Of a stretch of 64,000 nucleotides of DNA, positions 1-9,248 are shown piece after piece. This DNA is from an uncultured Muribaculaceae bacterium. Its GTDB lineage: Bacteria > Bacteroidota > Bacteroidia > Bacteroidales > Muribaculaceae. The position numbers were made by a program, and so were the translations under genes. The stretch is from NCBI GenBank assembly GCA_910589425.1, contig CAJUSZ010000008.1, positions 20,541 to 84,540 of the forward strand, written 5' to 3'. Under the pieces are notes generated by a model. The model saw nothing but the letters and a program-made list of their open reading frames with translations. It searched no databases and was not told where the DNA came from. How positions within the stretch are numbered: position 1 is the stretch's first letter; each line of letters opens with the position of its first letter.

Positions 1-1
1 C

Positions 2-1261
2 GCATATATCTCGCTCAATTCCATAAAGGAGAATTTCAAACATGGTTTCATCTGGGATAATGACAAACTCGGGACAAACACTTTCCTCCATCCCTATAAT
101 GGCTCGCTTTATTTCAATGCCGGAAGGGCAAACGGATTCAATTTCTGGCAGTCGGAACTGTTTGCCATAGGCGGCAGCGCGATGTGGGAGCTTTTCATGG
201 AATGTGAATATCCTTCGACCAACGATATAATCGCCACTCCGATAGGTGGAGCGGTGTTGGGGGAGACTTTTTTCCGGGCGTCGGATGCCGTGCTTGACGA
301 CCGTTCCTCAGGTTGGGAACGTTTCGGCAGGGAAGCGGCGGCTTTCATTATATCCCCTTTGCGGGGACTCAACCGGATAATCACTGGAGATGCATGGAGA
401 AAACGGGCGTCGTCGGGACGGCTGTTTGGAAACCCGCAGTTTGCATTCCAGGTTTCGCTGGGCTACAAGATGCTCGAATATCAAGGCCACTTTCATCAGA
501 TCCGCAATGGATTGGCGGCGCAGATTGATCTCGAATACGGCGACCGGTTCCAGTCCCGCTCCTCGCGTCCTTACGATTATTTCACGCTGTCGGCGGAGCT
601 TGCGGCCATGAAAGGTCAGCCGGTGCTTAGCCAGCTTGAGATCAAGGGACGTCTGCTTGGCAAGGAGATATTCCAGAATTACCGCTCCCATATAAGCGTA
701 GGCCTTTACCAGCATTTTGACTTTTTCGATTCCGACACGATCGATGGCCTTGATCGGGTGCCATATAAACTTGGGATTCCGGCGAGCGTCGGAGGCGGTT
801 TCCTTTTCCGCGACGTCGAGAGCAGGCGTTGGCGTCTGGATGCGTATGCTCATGTCAACGCTGTGATCCTCGGGTCGATTCTCTCTGATCATTACCGTGC
901 CGACGAGCGCAATTACAACTGGGCTTCAGGATTTTCGATAAAAGCTGGTGCGAATATCGTCTTTGCCAAGGATAAGCTTTCGTTTTCGCTGATGCATCAT
1001 TATTACCGTCTGTTCAGCTGGAAAGGCTATCGGGCCGGAACTGATCTTTCAAAAGAGAATCCCAAGACACTCAACGTGATGGGCGACCATTCATGTGCCT
1101 CGTTCAATGTAACGGAATTCAGGGCCAATGTCAAGCTTTTCAGAAACATCTATGCCACGTTGAGTTTCATGAACTACGCCCGCTCCACGCGTTACCGGAA
1201 TTTCCCGGGGAAAGTCAGCACGTCGATGTCGTTGCGCACCATGCTGACCTATAAATTCTGA
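2..1261 (+). CDS. DUF3943 domain protein, 5' end outside the window
   Basis: The open frame enters from the left edge, so the gene is truncated at its start. An internal ATG at 182 is not the real start, because the frame upstream encodes recognisable family sequence (WDNDKLGTNTFLHPYNGSLY, then NGFNFWQSELFAIGGS). With the following WELFMECEYPSTNDIIATP and GWERFGREAAAFIISPLRG segments this matches the DUF3943 pattern of Bacteroidota. The C-terminal half is rich in alternating hydrophobic residues and aromatic strand ends and finishes in MLTYKF. That suggests an outer-membrane beta-barrel-like protein, which is inference. No specific function is known to me. Confidence 0.8.
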   Translation, partial: AYISLNSIKENFKHGFIWDNDKLGTNTFLHPYNGSLYFNAGRANGFNFWQSELFAIGGSAMWELFMECEYPSTNDIIATPIGGAVLGETFFRASDAVLDDRSSGWERFGREAAAFIISPLRGLNRIITGDAWRKRASSGRLFGNPQFAFQVSLGYKMLEYQGHFHQIRNGLAAQIDLEYGDRFQSRSSRPYDYFTLSAELAAMKGQPVLSQLEIKGRLLGKEIFQNYRSHISVGLYQHFDFFDSDTIDGLDRVPYKLGIPASVGGGFLFRDVESRRWRLDAYAHVNAVILGSILSDHYRADERNYNWASGFSIKAGANIVFAKDKLSFSLMHHYYRLFSWKGYRAGTDLSKENPKTLNVMGDHSCASFNVTEFRANVKLFRNIYATLSFMNYARSTRYRNFPGKVSTSMSLRTMLTYKF

Positions 1262-1360
1262 TCTGCCGCGTCTTCCTTGTCAGCTTCGGCTCGGGGGTGC
1301 ATATACCAAAAAATCCCGTAGGCGTTAAGCTTGCGGGATTCAATTGGTTTTCACTTTTTG

Positions 1361-1448
1361 CGGAGCGACCGAGATTCGAACTCGGGATACCCTTTTGGGG
1401 TATACACGCTTTCCAGGCGTGCCTCTTCAGCCACTCGAGCACCGCTCC
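1361..1448 (-). tRNA. tRNA-Ser (anticodon GGA)
   Basis: The reverse strand gives an 88-nt tRNA. The 7-bp acceptor stem GGAGCGG pairs with TCGCTCC, ending in a G-U pair. The anticodon stem-loop has GGA in the loop CTGGAAA. A long variable arm (TATACCCC/GGGGTA type) as expected for class II tRNAs precedes the T arm GTTCGAATC. CCA is not encoded. It is transcribed away from the DUF3943 gene. Confidence 0.95.
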
Positions 1449-1498
1449 TTGTCTGATCTTCCTCTCCGGAATAGGAAAGGCTTTTTCGTTTGACGATG

Positions 1499-1528
1499 CG
1501 AAGTTAATACTTTTATTTTACATGGCAA
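1499..1528 (-). promoter_or_regulatory. Putative promoter of tRNA-Ser
   Basis: On the reverse strand TTG (1526-1528) is followed after 19 bases by TAACTTCG (1499-1506). This is one mismatch from the Bacteroidota -7 consensus TAnnTTTG. It lies about 50 bases before the tRNA. Confidence 0.5.
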
Positions 1529-1640
1529 GCGTTTGTTGGATTTTTTTTGCTATTTTTGCGTGATTTTACCGACTTTAGCTATCCGGGCTTGTCCGGCTTG
1601 ACGTTAAAGCCAATTGGTTGTTATTTATATTCATATAGTT

Positions 1641-2249
1641 ATGAAAAAGACTAAAGGGATTCTTCTGGTGGTTTCTCTCGTTGCGGCGGCCTTTCTGCCT
1701 GCGGCATGCGGCGGCAAAGGAGGAAATGGCGATTTCCCTGACAATTTCGACAGGATCGGGGATGCCGGGCGTCTGGACTATGTCATCAAGCATGCTTCGC
1801 CCGACAGCGTGGCCCGGTTTATTTGCGACGCCGCTCTCGGTAAAGTGGAGGGGGCGAGGATCGACACCGTGATAAACGCCGTGGTGTTCGTCAACGACCG
1901 GTATGCAGCCAATGAGGACGACATGGTGGCCTTCAGTAATGCGTTCGACAGTTACAGCCGCAATCTGCCTCTGCCTGAGAAGATGAGATTCTATGCCCTG
2001 TCCGGACAGCACGACCCGCAGAGGCTCGGCTATCAGCTCGGTGTGGAGTATATTCTTGAGATCCGGAATAAAAAGATGACTCCCGATCAGGTCGCGGCCG
2101 AGATCAGCGAGTTCCGTAAGGCATGTGCTTCCGATCCCGAGACCTACAGCCGGTTTGTGAAAGGCTTCAAAGTAGTGCTGGAGATGGAGAGGAACAACGG
2201 GCTTGATCCGGCCGTATACAGCCGTTTTATCAATCTAAGTGAAAAGTGA
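1641..2249 (+). CDS. Small secreted lipoprotein of unknown function
   Basis: The start chosen is the ATG at 1641 (MKKTKGILL), not the one at 1614, because it begins a clean type II signal peptide: two lysines, a hydrophobic stretch, then LPAAC with the lipidated Cys near residue 22. A TAnnTTTG match at 1551-1558 (TATTTTTG) lies upstream without a clear -33 element. The mature part of about 180 residues is mostly helical with many charged residues, and no domain is recognised. Its stop overlaps the start region of the prenyl synthase gene, so the two are probably co-transcribed. Confidence 0.7.
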   Translation: MKKTKGILLVVSLVAAAFLPAACGGKGGNGDFPDNFDRIGDAGRLDYVIKHASPDSVARFICDAALGKVEGARIDTVINAVVFVNDRYAANEDDMVAFSNAFDSYSRNLPLPEKMRFYALSGQHDPQRLGYQLGVEYILEIRNKKMTPDQVAAEISEFRKACASDPETYSRFVKGFKVVLEMERNNGLDPAVYSRFINLSEK

Positions 2250-2250
2250 G

Positions 2251-3219
2251 ATGAGAAGTCTGAGTGATTATACCCTGATGGTCGAGGAGGCGATAGCTTC
2301 CCGTCCATACGCTTCGATGAAGCCGGAAGGCCTGTATGCCCCTGTAGCCTACGGATGGCAGAAGGGCGGAAAGCGGATCCGGCCTGTGTTGCTGCTGATG
2401 GCCGCCGAGGCGTTCGGAGGCAGGCCGGAGGATTTCATCAAGCCGGCTCTCGGAATAGAGATGTTCCATAATTTCACGCTGCTCCATGATGATGTGATGG
2501 ATCGCAGCGACTTGCGGCGCGGACGCCCTACGGTCCATAGAAAATGGGATGAGAACACGGCTATACTTTCCGGCGACACGATGCTGACTCTGGCTACTGA
2601 GCTTGTGGCTGATGTTCCCGACAATGCTTTGCGCCGGGTGCTTGATGCGTTCAACCGTATGGCTGTGGAAGTCTACGAGGGTCAGCGTCTCGACATGGAT
2701 TTCGAGTCGTGCGGTGAGGTCTCGGTTGAAGACTATCTCGACATGATCGAAAAGAAAACGAGTGCCCTTCTCGGTGCGTCTGCAAAAATCGGTGCCATAG
2801 CCGCAGGAGCGTCTGAGGAAGACTGCGGACTCATATATGAATACGGAGTCAAGCTCGGACTCGCATTCCAGATACAGGACGACTATCTGGACATGTTTGG
2901 CGATCCGGCTACTTTCGGAAAGCCTATCGGCGGGGATGTCAACAATGGAAAGAAAGCGTTCATGCTGGTAAGTATGCTTGAGCGCGGCGGTAGCGGTGCT
3001 GAGGCTTTGCGCGAGGCCATGGATATCCCTGCAGGGGATCTGCGTGTCTCTGCCGTGCGGGGTATATATAAGCGGGCCGGGATGCCGGAATTGTGCCGTT
3101 CGGCAATAGAGCGTTATAGCCGGGAGTCGCTCAAGGCTTTGCGCAAATCGTCGCTCCCGGAGCAGGCGCGTGAGCCGTTGGAGCGTCTGGTGGCTAAACT
3201 TATCGATCGTCGTAAATGA
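2251..3219 (+). CDS. Polyprenyl (farnesyl/geranylgeranyl) diphosphate synthase
   Basis: A trans-isoprenyl diphosphate synthase that adds isopentenyl diphosphate to an allylic diphosphate. It would supply chains for undecaprenyl lipid carriers or menaquinone. Both Asp-rich metal-binding motifs are present: DDVMD (residues 80-84, followed by RSDLRRG) and DDYLD (210-214, in FQIQDDYLDMFG). GGKRIRP near 39-45 is the usual diphosphate-binding segment. At 322 residues the length is normal. ATG 2251 is taken as start; an in-frame GTG at 2239 would overlap the previous gene. The product chain length cannot be read reliably from sequence. Its stop overlaps the TatD start by 4 bases. Confidence 0.9.
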   Translation: MRSLSDYTLMVEEAIASRPYASMKPEGLYAPVAYGWQKGGKRIRPVLLLMAAEAFGGRPEDFIKPALGIEMFHNFTLLHDDVMDRSDLRRGRPTVHRKWDENTAILSGDTMLTLATELVADVPDNALRRVLDAFNRMAVEVYEGQRLDMDFESCGEVSVEDYLDMIEKKTSALLGASAKIGAIAAGASEEDCGLIYEYGVKLGLAFQIQDDYLDMFGDPATFGKPIGGDVNNGKKAFMLVSMLERGGSGAEALREAMDIPAGDLRVSAVRGIYKRAGMPELCRSAIERYSRESLKALRKSSLPEQAREPLERLVAKLIDRRK

Positions 3220-3986
3220 CAGATACCCACACTCATATTTATATGCCGGAATTTGAGTCCGGTGGAGACGAGGCCTTTCAGAGGGCGTTGTCGGCCGGAG
3301 TGGGGATGATGGTGCTTCCTAATGTGGATATCGACAGTCTGGAGCTTGTCAGGGATTTCCATTCCCGGCATCCTGAGAATACACGCACTGCATTCGGTCT
3401 TCACCCTACGTCTGTCGACTCCTCATGGCAGGATATGCTGTCAAGGATCCTCCCTTGTCTCGACGAGCCGGGATGCGTGGCTGTTGGTGAGGTGGGCATT
3501 GACTTATACTGGGACAAGTCATTCCGTCGCGAGCAGATGGAAGCGTTTGCTTTCCAGATCGACGAGGCTGCCCGCCGTGGTCTTCCGGTGATAATTCACT
3601 GCCGGGAAGCCCTCGACGAAACGTTGCAGGTTGTATCCGGTTTCGGGAGCGGCCTGCCGCGGCTTCTGTTCCATAGTTTTACCGGAAGCCGGGATGACGC
3701 ATCCAGGATTCTGGACATGATTCCTGATGCTATGTTCGGGATCAATGGCGTGGCTACATTCAAGAACGCCAAAGATCTTCATGAGGCAATCCCGTTTATA
3801 GGATCGGGGCATATTTTGCTCGAGACAGACAGTCCTTATCTCGCACCGGTGCCTTATCGTGGAAAACGCAACGAAAGCGCATACGTGGTCAATGTGTGCG
3901 TCCGGGTGGCTGAGTTATTGGAAATCGATCTGGGTGAAATGGAATCGGTTACAGATAAGAACGCGCGGGCGTTTTTCAATATCTGA
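3216..3986 (+). CDS. TatD-family metal-dependent hydrolase / deoxyribonuclease
   Basis: TatD-family TIM-barrel metallo-hydrolase, likely a 3'-5' exonuclease or DNase acting in the cytoplasm. Metal ligands expected for the family are visible: HTH at residues 5-7, Glu92 in GEVGIDLYWD, His128 in IIHCRE, His153 in LFHSFTG and Asp205 in ETDSPYLAP. Length of 256 residues is typical. The start overlaps the prenyl synthase stop as ATGA, indicating translational coupling. The gene ends just before a bidirectional hairpin terminator. Confidence 0.9.
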   Translation: MTDTHTHIYMPEFESGGDEAFQRALSAGVGMMVLPNVDIDSLELVRDFHSRHPENTRTAFGLHPTSVDSSWQDMLSRILPCLDEPGCVAVGEVGIDLYWDKSFRREQMEAFAFQIDEAARRGLPVIIHCREALDETLQVVSGFGSGLPRLLFHSFTGSRDDASRILDMIPDAMFGINGVATFKNAKDLHEAIPFIGSGHILLETDSPYLAPVPYRGKRNESAYVVNVCVRVAELLEIDLGEMESVTDKNARAFFNI

Positions 3987-4033
3987 GTATATACAAATAT
4001 CTGAGTATATACATATATATAATATATAATATG

Positions 4034-4074
4034 CGCAAAGCGGAAAAAAACGGTATGGTTCTTTCCGCTTTGCG
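4034..4074. terminator. Bidirectional hairpin terminator between convergent genes
   Basis: A perfect 13-bp inverted repeat (4034-4046 with 4062-4074, arm CGCAAAGCGGAAA) with a 15-base loop. It lies between the TatD gene on + and the repeat protein on -. A/T runs inside the arms give U-rich tails in both directions. Confidence 0.75.
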
Positions 4075-4103
4075 GGTTTCTGTTCAGGTGTTATGCGTAG
4101 CCG

Positions 4104-5165
4104 TCATTCTGCTCCGTAAAGGAGATTTGTGTCAAAGATACGCTGTCCGGAAGTGTCGTATCCTCCTTCGGTGGTCAGTGTGATGTAACCGGTGTTGTTT
4201 CCTCCCCACCACGTGGCGCTGCGGTAATCGTTCTGGCTGATGCTCTCGACTGGTTGTCCGAACGCGGAGCATAGCTGGGTGTATACGTTGCTGTATGGCG
4301 ATGAGCTTATGGAAGGACTGCGGAATTGGAACAAGGCGCCGTTCATCCCCGAGTTGCCGTAATATAGTGTTGCCTGAGGCCACTGGCAACCCATAATGTT
4401 TACGTTGTTGACGAAAATGGCATTGTTCTGGTATCCGGCCACACTGTATCCCGCGTTTATGAGCGATCTGATTCCGTAATCGATCAGTGTGCCGAAAGTG
4501 ATCCCGAGTACAGCCGATATGGGCGGAATGCTCAAAGAAGCGGAATAATAATATGTCGGTCTTACGGGCGGAGGCGGAAGCGGACGCCATCTGCCGAAGT
4601 AGGTTGTAGGCCATCCGAAAGCAGGCCTTGCGTGATGGTCCGGTCTCATGGGTCTTGGCCGGGAAATGGATCCTGTTCCCGGTCTGGGTGCGCTGTTGCC
4701 ATATCCCGGGCGGTTATGGTTTCCGCCCGGACGCAAAGTCGTCGATCCACCCGGACGGTTGTGGCTCCCGCCGGGTCGCATGGTTGTCGATCCACCCGGA
4801 CGGTTGTGGCTCCCGCCGGGTCGCATGGTTGTCGATCCGCCCGGACGGTTGTGGTTCCCGCCGGGTCGTGTGGTTGTCGATCCACCGGGGCGGTTGTGGT
4901 TCCCGCCCGGACGCGTGGTTGTAGATCCACCCGGACGATGATTTCCCGAATTGCGGTTTGTTGAAGTCATGTTCTGTCTCGGAGACGCCATGCCTCCGGG
5001 ACGTGATGCGCTGTTGGAAGCAGGCCGGAGCTGGGTTGAGACTTTTTCGCCTCCTGAATTATAGTTTCTGTGATTCTGGGCGGAAATGTCAGTCGCGAAG
5101 ATTCCGGTGAATAGCATAAATCCGGCCGCGAGCCATGAAATTGATATGTTGTTTGATTTTCTCAT
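4104..5165 (-). CDS. Secreted protein with Pro/Gly-rich tandem repeat
   Basis: Start placed at ATG 5165 (MRKSNN), which gives an ordinary signal peptide cut after SAQ near residue 30. A longer in-frame start at 5255 would put 30 charged residues ahead of it. A low-complexity region follows, holding five 15-residue repeats of the type GGSTTTRPGGNHNRP. The C-terminal half has no repeats: it holds a Pro-rich spacer and then about 160 residues with a hydrophobic helix and beta-rich segments ending near NLLYGAE. The family is not recognised. The repeat resembles flexible surface linkers; cell-envelope location is inference. Confidence 0.65.
   Translation of the reverse strand: MRKSNNISISWLAAGFMLFTGIFATDISAQNHRNYNSGGEKVSTQLRPASNSASRPGGMASPRQNMTSTNRNSGNHRPGGSTTTRPGGNHNRPGGSTTTRPGGNHNRPGGSTTMRPGGSHNRPGGSTTMRPGGSHNRPGGSTTLRPGGNHNRPGYGNSAPRPGTGSISRPRPMRPDHHARPAFGWPTTYFGRWRPLPPPPVRPTYYYSASLSIPPISAVLGITFGTLIDYGIRSLINAGYSVAGYQNNAIFVNNVNIMGCQWPQATLYYGNSGMNGALFQFRSPSISSSPYSNVYTQLCSAFGQPVESISQNDYRSATWWGGNNTGYITLTTEGGYDTSGQRIFDTNLLYGAE
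4704..4940 (-). repeat. 45-bp in-frame tandem repeat, about five copies
   Basis: Five near-identical 45-bp units encode GGSTT(T/M/L)RPGG(N/S)HNRP. Units differ by a few codons only. The unit length is a multiple of three, so gain or loss of units would change linker length and keep the frame. Confidence 0.85.
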
Positions 5166-5589
5166 GATTGTCTGGTGTGTTGATTGTTGCTTTTCGTTAT
5201 ATCCGGGCATTGAGCCGGAAAACTCCTTTGTCATTTTGACCTGCTCTCGTTTCATGAGTTTAATCTGAGCTTTCCTGAGGGTGAATGAATGAAACGGATT
5301 TTATGTTAAAATTCACGTAAAATTAACTTAAAATAATTATATCCTTAAATTTTATCCATGTCCAGCTTCTGTAGATTATACCAATAGGCGAGGGGTGGAA
5401 AATAGGTGATACTGACATTTTGCTATGAATTGGGACTTGAAACGCGGGAAATCAGGGTATGTCGAACTTAAAACAAGCGGTTTTTATCCTTTGAATGTGG
5501 CAAATTTCCAAAACACCCCATTATTGCCCATTCATATTCCCGCACTGAAAATGCATGGTGGTTCAAAAAATAAATGTTAAAAAAAACGA
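5166..5589. other. Intergenic stretch without a supported gene
   Basis: A/T-rich spacer between the repeat-protein gene (reading left) and the susC promoter. No ORF with coding character, tRNA or clear terminator was seen. It may carry the promoter of the leftward gene, but no convincing -33/-7 pair was found. Confidence 0.5.
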
Positions 5590-5625
5590 TTTGTTACAGC
5601 CACTCAATTAAAAATTGTAAATTTG
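5590..5625 (+). promoter_or_regulatory. Putative susC promoter
   Basis: TTTG at 5590-5593 and TAAATTTG at 5618-5625, an exact TAnnTTTG. The spacing of 24 is longer than the usual 19-21, so only the -7 element is firm. It would give a leader of about 290 nt before susC. The leader includes a small CCTGCG/CGCAGG hairpin near 5718-5734. Confidence 0.45.
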
Positions 5626-5923
5626 CGTACTTTTACGTATCTAAAGCAAATCTGACACCATCGAAAACCACCTTGCGGATCCCGTTGCACCGATAAAGAT
5701 GCCGAAAGGTCCCTTCTCCTGCGAAGAGCGCAGGCCAGTTTCATTTCAAAAGGATACCGTCTAAATCCGGAGGATGTGATTTACGGTTTGAAAAGCCTGA
5801 TTTCCAACAGGATCAATCCGAGGGAATGCCAGAAGACAGCCTGATGGATGAGTGATGTTGAGATTGCACCAGACAGACAAAAACAACAAAACAAATAATT
5901 AAATCGTCTAAATTATTTTAAGT

Positions 5924-8900
5924 ATGAGAAAACTGTTTTTAATTCTGATGACGGTGATCGCGTGCACCTGGAGTCTTTCGGCCCAGACGCGCACATATCA
6001 CGGCACCGTCCTCGACGCGGCCAACAATGAGCCCCTCATTGGCGCGACTGTCATGCCTATCGGCGGCGGTCAGGGCGCGGCTGCCGATCTCGACGGCAAC
6101 TTTACGCTTACCGTTCCTCAGAACGTGAAGCAAGCCACTGTCTCCTATGTGGGCTACAAGTCCAAGACCGTGGCTCTTGCCGACAAGATGACTGTCTACC
6201 TTGAGTCTTCATCCACTTCGCTCGACGACGTGGTTGTTGTGGCTTACGGTACTGCCAACAAGGAATCGCTGACCGGTTCTGTCGCAGTCGTAGGCTCCAA
6301 GGAGATCGAGGAGCGTCCTGTAACCACCACCACAGCCGCTCTTGAAGGTAACGCTCCCGGCGTGCAGGTGAACAACACCGTGGGTACTCCCGGTGCAGAG
6401 CCTACCATCCGTATCCGTGGCTTCAACTCGATCAATGGTTCCAACAACCCTCTCTACGTTGTTGACGGTGTGCCTTACGATGGATCGCTCAGCGACATCA
6501 ACCCCGCCGACGTAGAATCGATGACAGTCCTCAAGGACGCCGCTTCCGCTGCCCTTTACGGTAACCGCGGTGCCAACGGTGTCATCCTGATCACCACCAA
6601 GCGTGCTAAAAACGTAGGTAAGGTTGACGTAACTCTCCGCATAGGCCAGGGTTTCTACGAGCGCGGTCTTCCCGAGTATGACCGTCTCGGTGCCAACGAG
6701 TGGATGCAGTATGCATTCAACGGCTATGTAAACGCCAACGTTTCCTCCAACCCCAGCCAGTCTTACAGCGACGTTCTCGCAGCTGCTGTCAACGGTGGCT
6801 TCATGTCTGCCTATGCAGCCAACAACATCTACGGTGTGCCCGACAACCAGCTCTTCACCGCTGAGGGTAAATTCGCTCCTTACCGTGTCCTCGACAACGG
6901 TGAGATCGAGCGCGTCTACAACCCCCTTTCAGGCTACAATGACCTCGACTGGTGGAAATCCATCAGCCAGACCGGCTACCGTCAGGAATACACTGTGAAC
7001 GCTGCTGCGGCAACTGACAAATTCAATGTGTTCGCTTCTATCGGTTACCTGAAGGAGAACGGTTACGTGCTTCAGACAGACTTCGAGCGTTTCAACGCAC
7101 GTATCAACGCTAACTTCAACCCGACTTCCTACCTCCGTTTCGGCGTTAACCTCCACGCCACCCACTACGGTTCAGAGCAGTCTTCTGTAGACCCCAACAA
7201 CCTGAGCCTCGTAACCAACCCCTTCCTCACGATGTTCACCGCTCCTATCTATCCTTACTACAAGCACAACGAGGACGGCTCGATCGTCCGCGACGCTGAA
7301 GGCAACAAGGTATGGAACGTGGCCGGCTATCTTTCTTCCAACAACATCGCATATTCAATGCGTGAGGACAAGAACAACTACCGCGCTCTTGTAGTAGACG
7401 GTAACATCTACGGTACTGCCGTGCTTCCTTACGGCTTCGAGGTAACTGTACGTGGCGCTATGCACCGCGACAAGACCCACGGCAACGAGTATTCTTCAAA
7501 CAAGATCGGTTCCTCGATGGGCCACGGTTCGCTCTCACGTACATTCCAGGGCATCCACTCCCACACATTCATGCAGCAGCTCAACTGGAGCCACGAATAT
7601 GGCGCACACCACGTTGACGTTCTTCTCGACCACGAGAACTATGAGGTTTATTCCGAGTCTACTTCCGCCACCAAGAGCGAGCAGGCATTCCCCGGCATAT
7701 ACCACTTCAGCAACTTCTCCGACATGCAGTTCCTCTCCGGTGCGGCTACAAAAGAGCGTTCCGAGTCTTACCTCGGCCGCGTACGCTACAACTACGAGCA
7801 GAAATACAACGCTGAGTTCTCTATCCGTCGCGACGGTACTTCCAAGTTCTACAAGGACAACCGCTGGGGTACATTCTGGAGCGTCGGTGCAAACTGGGTG
7901 ATCACCAAGGAGAAGTTCATGCAGAACATCGACTGGGTAGACTTCCTCAAACTCCGTGCCGCTTACGGTTCAGTAGGTCAGAACGCTTCCGCAGCCGCTC
8001 AGGCTTATCTCGCGCTCTACTACAACAACATCGATATCGACAATCTCGGTACGATCATTCCTTACCAGCTCGCTGCTAACAATGTGAAATGGGAGGCTAC
8101 AAAGACATTTGACATCGCCCTCGACGGTACTCTCTTCAACAACCGTCTGAACTTCTCTATCGGCTACTTCAACAAACGCAACACTGACCTTCTCTTCAAC
8201 GTGGCTCAGGCTTCGTCTGTAGGTGGTGTGCGCAACAATGGTGTTCTCGCAACTGTGCTTACCAACATCGGTACGATGCAGAACATCGGTTGGGAGCTTT
8301 CATTCAACGGCGACGTGATCCGCACTCAGGACTGGACATGGGGACTCAGCCTCGACATGACATTCCTCAAGAACAAGATCCTCAAGCTGCCTGAAAACAA
8401 CCGCGACATCCTCGGCAACTCTTCCGCTTATTCTGTAGGCCGCTCGCTCTACGAGTACTACCTCTACAAATGGGCAGGTGTCGACCAGATGACTGGTAAC
8501 TCCCTCTATGAGATCAACCCGACTTCACGCGACTTCTATGTATACAATGAGGACGGTTCTGGCTACTACAGCACAGATCTCTTCAATGAACGTCTGGAAA
8601 ACGCACGCAGCAGTGGCGCTCTCGTTGAATACAACGGCAAATACTACACCAACAAGACAAGCTACGCTTCCCGCGAGTTCGTAGGCTCTTCACTTCCGAC
8701 TGTATACGGCTCATTCGGCACAACCCTTTCATGGAAGGGAATCCACCTTGCAGCCCTCTTCACCTACAGCCTCGGCGGTAAGACTCTCGATACCAACTAT
8801 GCTTCTCTGATGAGCTTCGGCAACTCCGCCGGCGCGCTCCACGAGGATGTGAAGGGTTCATGGACACAGGCTCCTGAAGGCATGACAGTCGACAGCCCCA

Positions 8901-9211
8901 ACCGTATCGACCCCAACGGAATTCCTCAGATCAACTCTTACACAAGCAGCGACAACAACGCATCTTCCTCACGCTTCCTTACAAGCAGCAACTACCTGGT
9001 GTTCAAGAATCTCAACATCAGCTACGACTTCCCCAAGAAGTGGGTTAACGCTCTCCAGATGCAGAACCTCAACCTCGGTTTCTCTGTAGACAACCTCTTC
9101 ACTGCAACCAAGCGTAAAGGTATGAACCCCCAGTATAGCTTCGCCGGCGGTCAGGGTGCTTACTTCGTAACAGCACGCGTATTCTCCTTCGCGCTCACTG
9201 CTAAATTCTAA
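5924..9211 (+). CDS. susC-like: SusC/RagA-type TonB-dependent outer-membrane transporter
   Basis: Outer-membrane importer that takes oligosaccharides across with energy from TonB. Signal peptide 1-20 (SLSA|Q). A carboxypeptidase-regulatory-like beta-sandwich spans about 24-95. The DDVVVVAYGT segment (101-110) leads into the plug domain, which has the family motifs GVQV...IRIRGFNSI (147-170), PLYVVDGVPYDG (176-187) and VLKDAASAALYGNRGANGVI (202-221). The rest is a beta-barrel ending in aromatic-rich strands (SFALTAKF). 1095 residues is a normal length. Codons are strongly biased to C-ending forms, unlike many neighbours, which suggests high expression. It precedes susD by 37 bases. Confidence 0.95.
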   Translation: MRKLFLILMTVIACTWSLSAQTRTYHGTVLDAANNEPLIGATVMPIGGGQGAAADLDGNFTLTVPQNVKQATVSYVGYKSKTVALADKMTVYLESSSTSLDDVVVVAYGTANKESLTGSVAVVGSKEIEERPVTTTTAALEGNAPGVQVNNTVGTPGAEPTIRIRGFNSINGSNNPLYVVDGVPYDGSLSDINPADVESMTVLKDAASAALYGNRGANGVILITTKRAKNVGKVDVTLRIGQGFYERGLPEYDRLGANEWMQYAFNGYVNANVSSNPSQSYSDVLAAAVNGGFMSAYAANNIYGVPDNQLFTAEGKFAPYRVLDNGEIERVYNPLSGYNDLDWWKSISQTGYRQEYTVNAAAATDKFNVFASIGYLKENGYVLQTDFERFNARINANFNPTSYLRFGVNLHATHYGSEQSSVDPNNLSLVTNPFLTMFTAPIYPYYKHNEDGSIVRDAEGNKVWNVAGYLSSNNIAYSMREDKNNYRALVVDGNIYGTAVLPYGFEVTVRGAMHRDKTHGNEYSSNKIGSSMGHGSLSRTFQGIHSHTFMQQLNWSHEYGAHHVDVLLDHENYEVYSESTSATKSEQAFPGIYHFSNFSDMQFLSGAATKERSESYLGRVRYNYEQKYNAEFSIRRDGTSKFYKDNRWGTFWSVGANWVITKEKFMQNIDWVDFLKLRAAYGSVGQNASAAAQAYLALYYNNIDIDNLGTIIPYQLAANNVKWEATKTFDIALDGTLFNNRLNFSIGYFNKRNTDLLFNVAQASSVGGVRNNGVLATVLTNIGTMQNIGWELSFNGDVIRTQDWTWGLSLDMTFLKNKILKLPENNRDILGNSSAYSVGRSLYEYYLYKWAGVDQMTGNSLYEINPTSRDFYVYNEDGSGYYSTDLFNERLENARSSGALVEYNGKYYTNKTSYASREFVGSSLPTVYGSFGTTLSWKGIHLAALFTYSLGGKTLDTNYASLMSFGNSAGALHEDVKGSWTQAPEGMTVDSPNRIDPNGIPQINSYTSSDNNASSSRFLTSSNYLVFKNLNISYDFPKKWVNALQMQNLNLGFSVDNLFTATKRKGMNPQYSFAGGQGAYFVTARVFSFALTAKF

Positions 9212-9248
9212 TCAAAGTATCTTTCAATACTAATAGAAAATCAACAAG

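Noticed and set aside
1297..1563. ORFs on both strands across tRNA-Ser
   Set aside because: They run through the tRNA gene; no coding character.
4704..4940. Regular repeats that might suggest a CRISPR array
   Set aside because: Units are contiguous and coding with no unique spacers; no cas genes are in the window.
4628..4964. Several overlapping ORFs on both strands opposite the 45-bp repeats
   Set aside because: They arise because the repeat unit is a multiple of three and rich in CCG/GGN codons; none has a start signal or a separate context.
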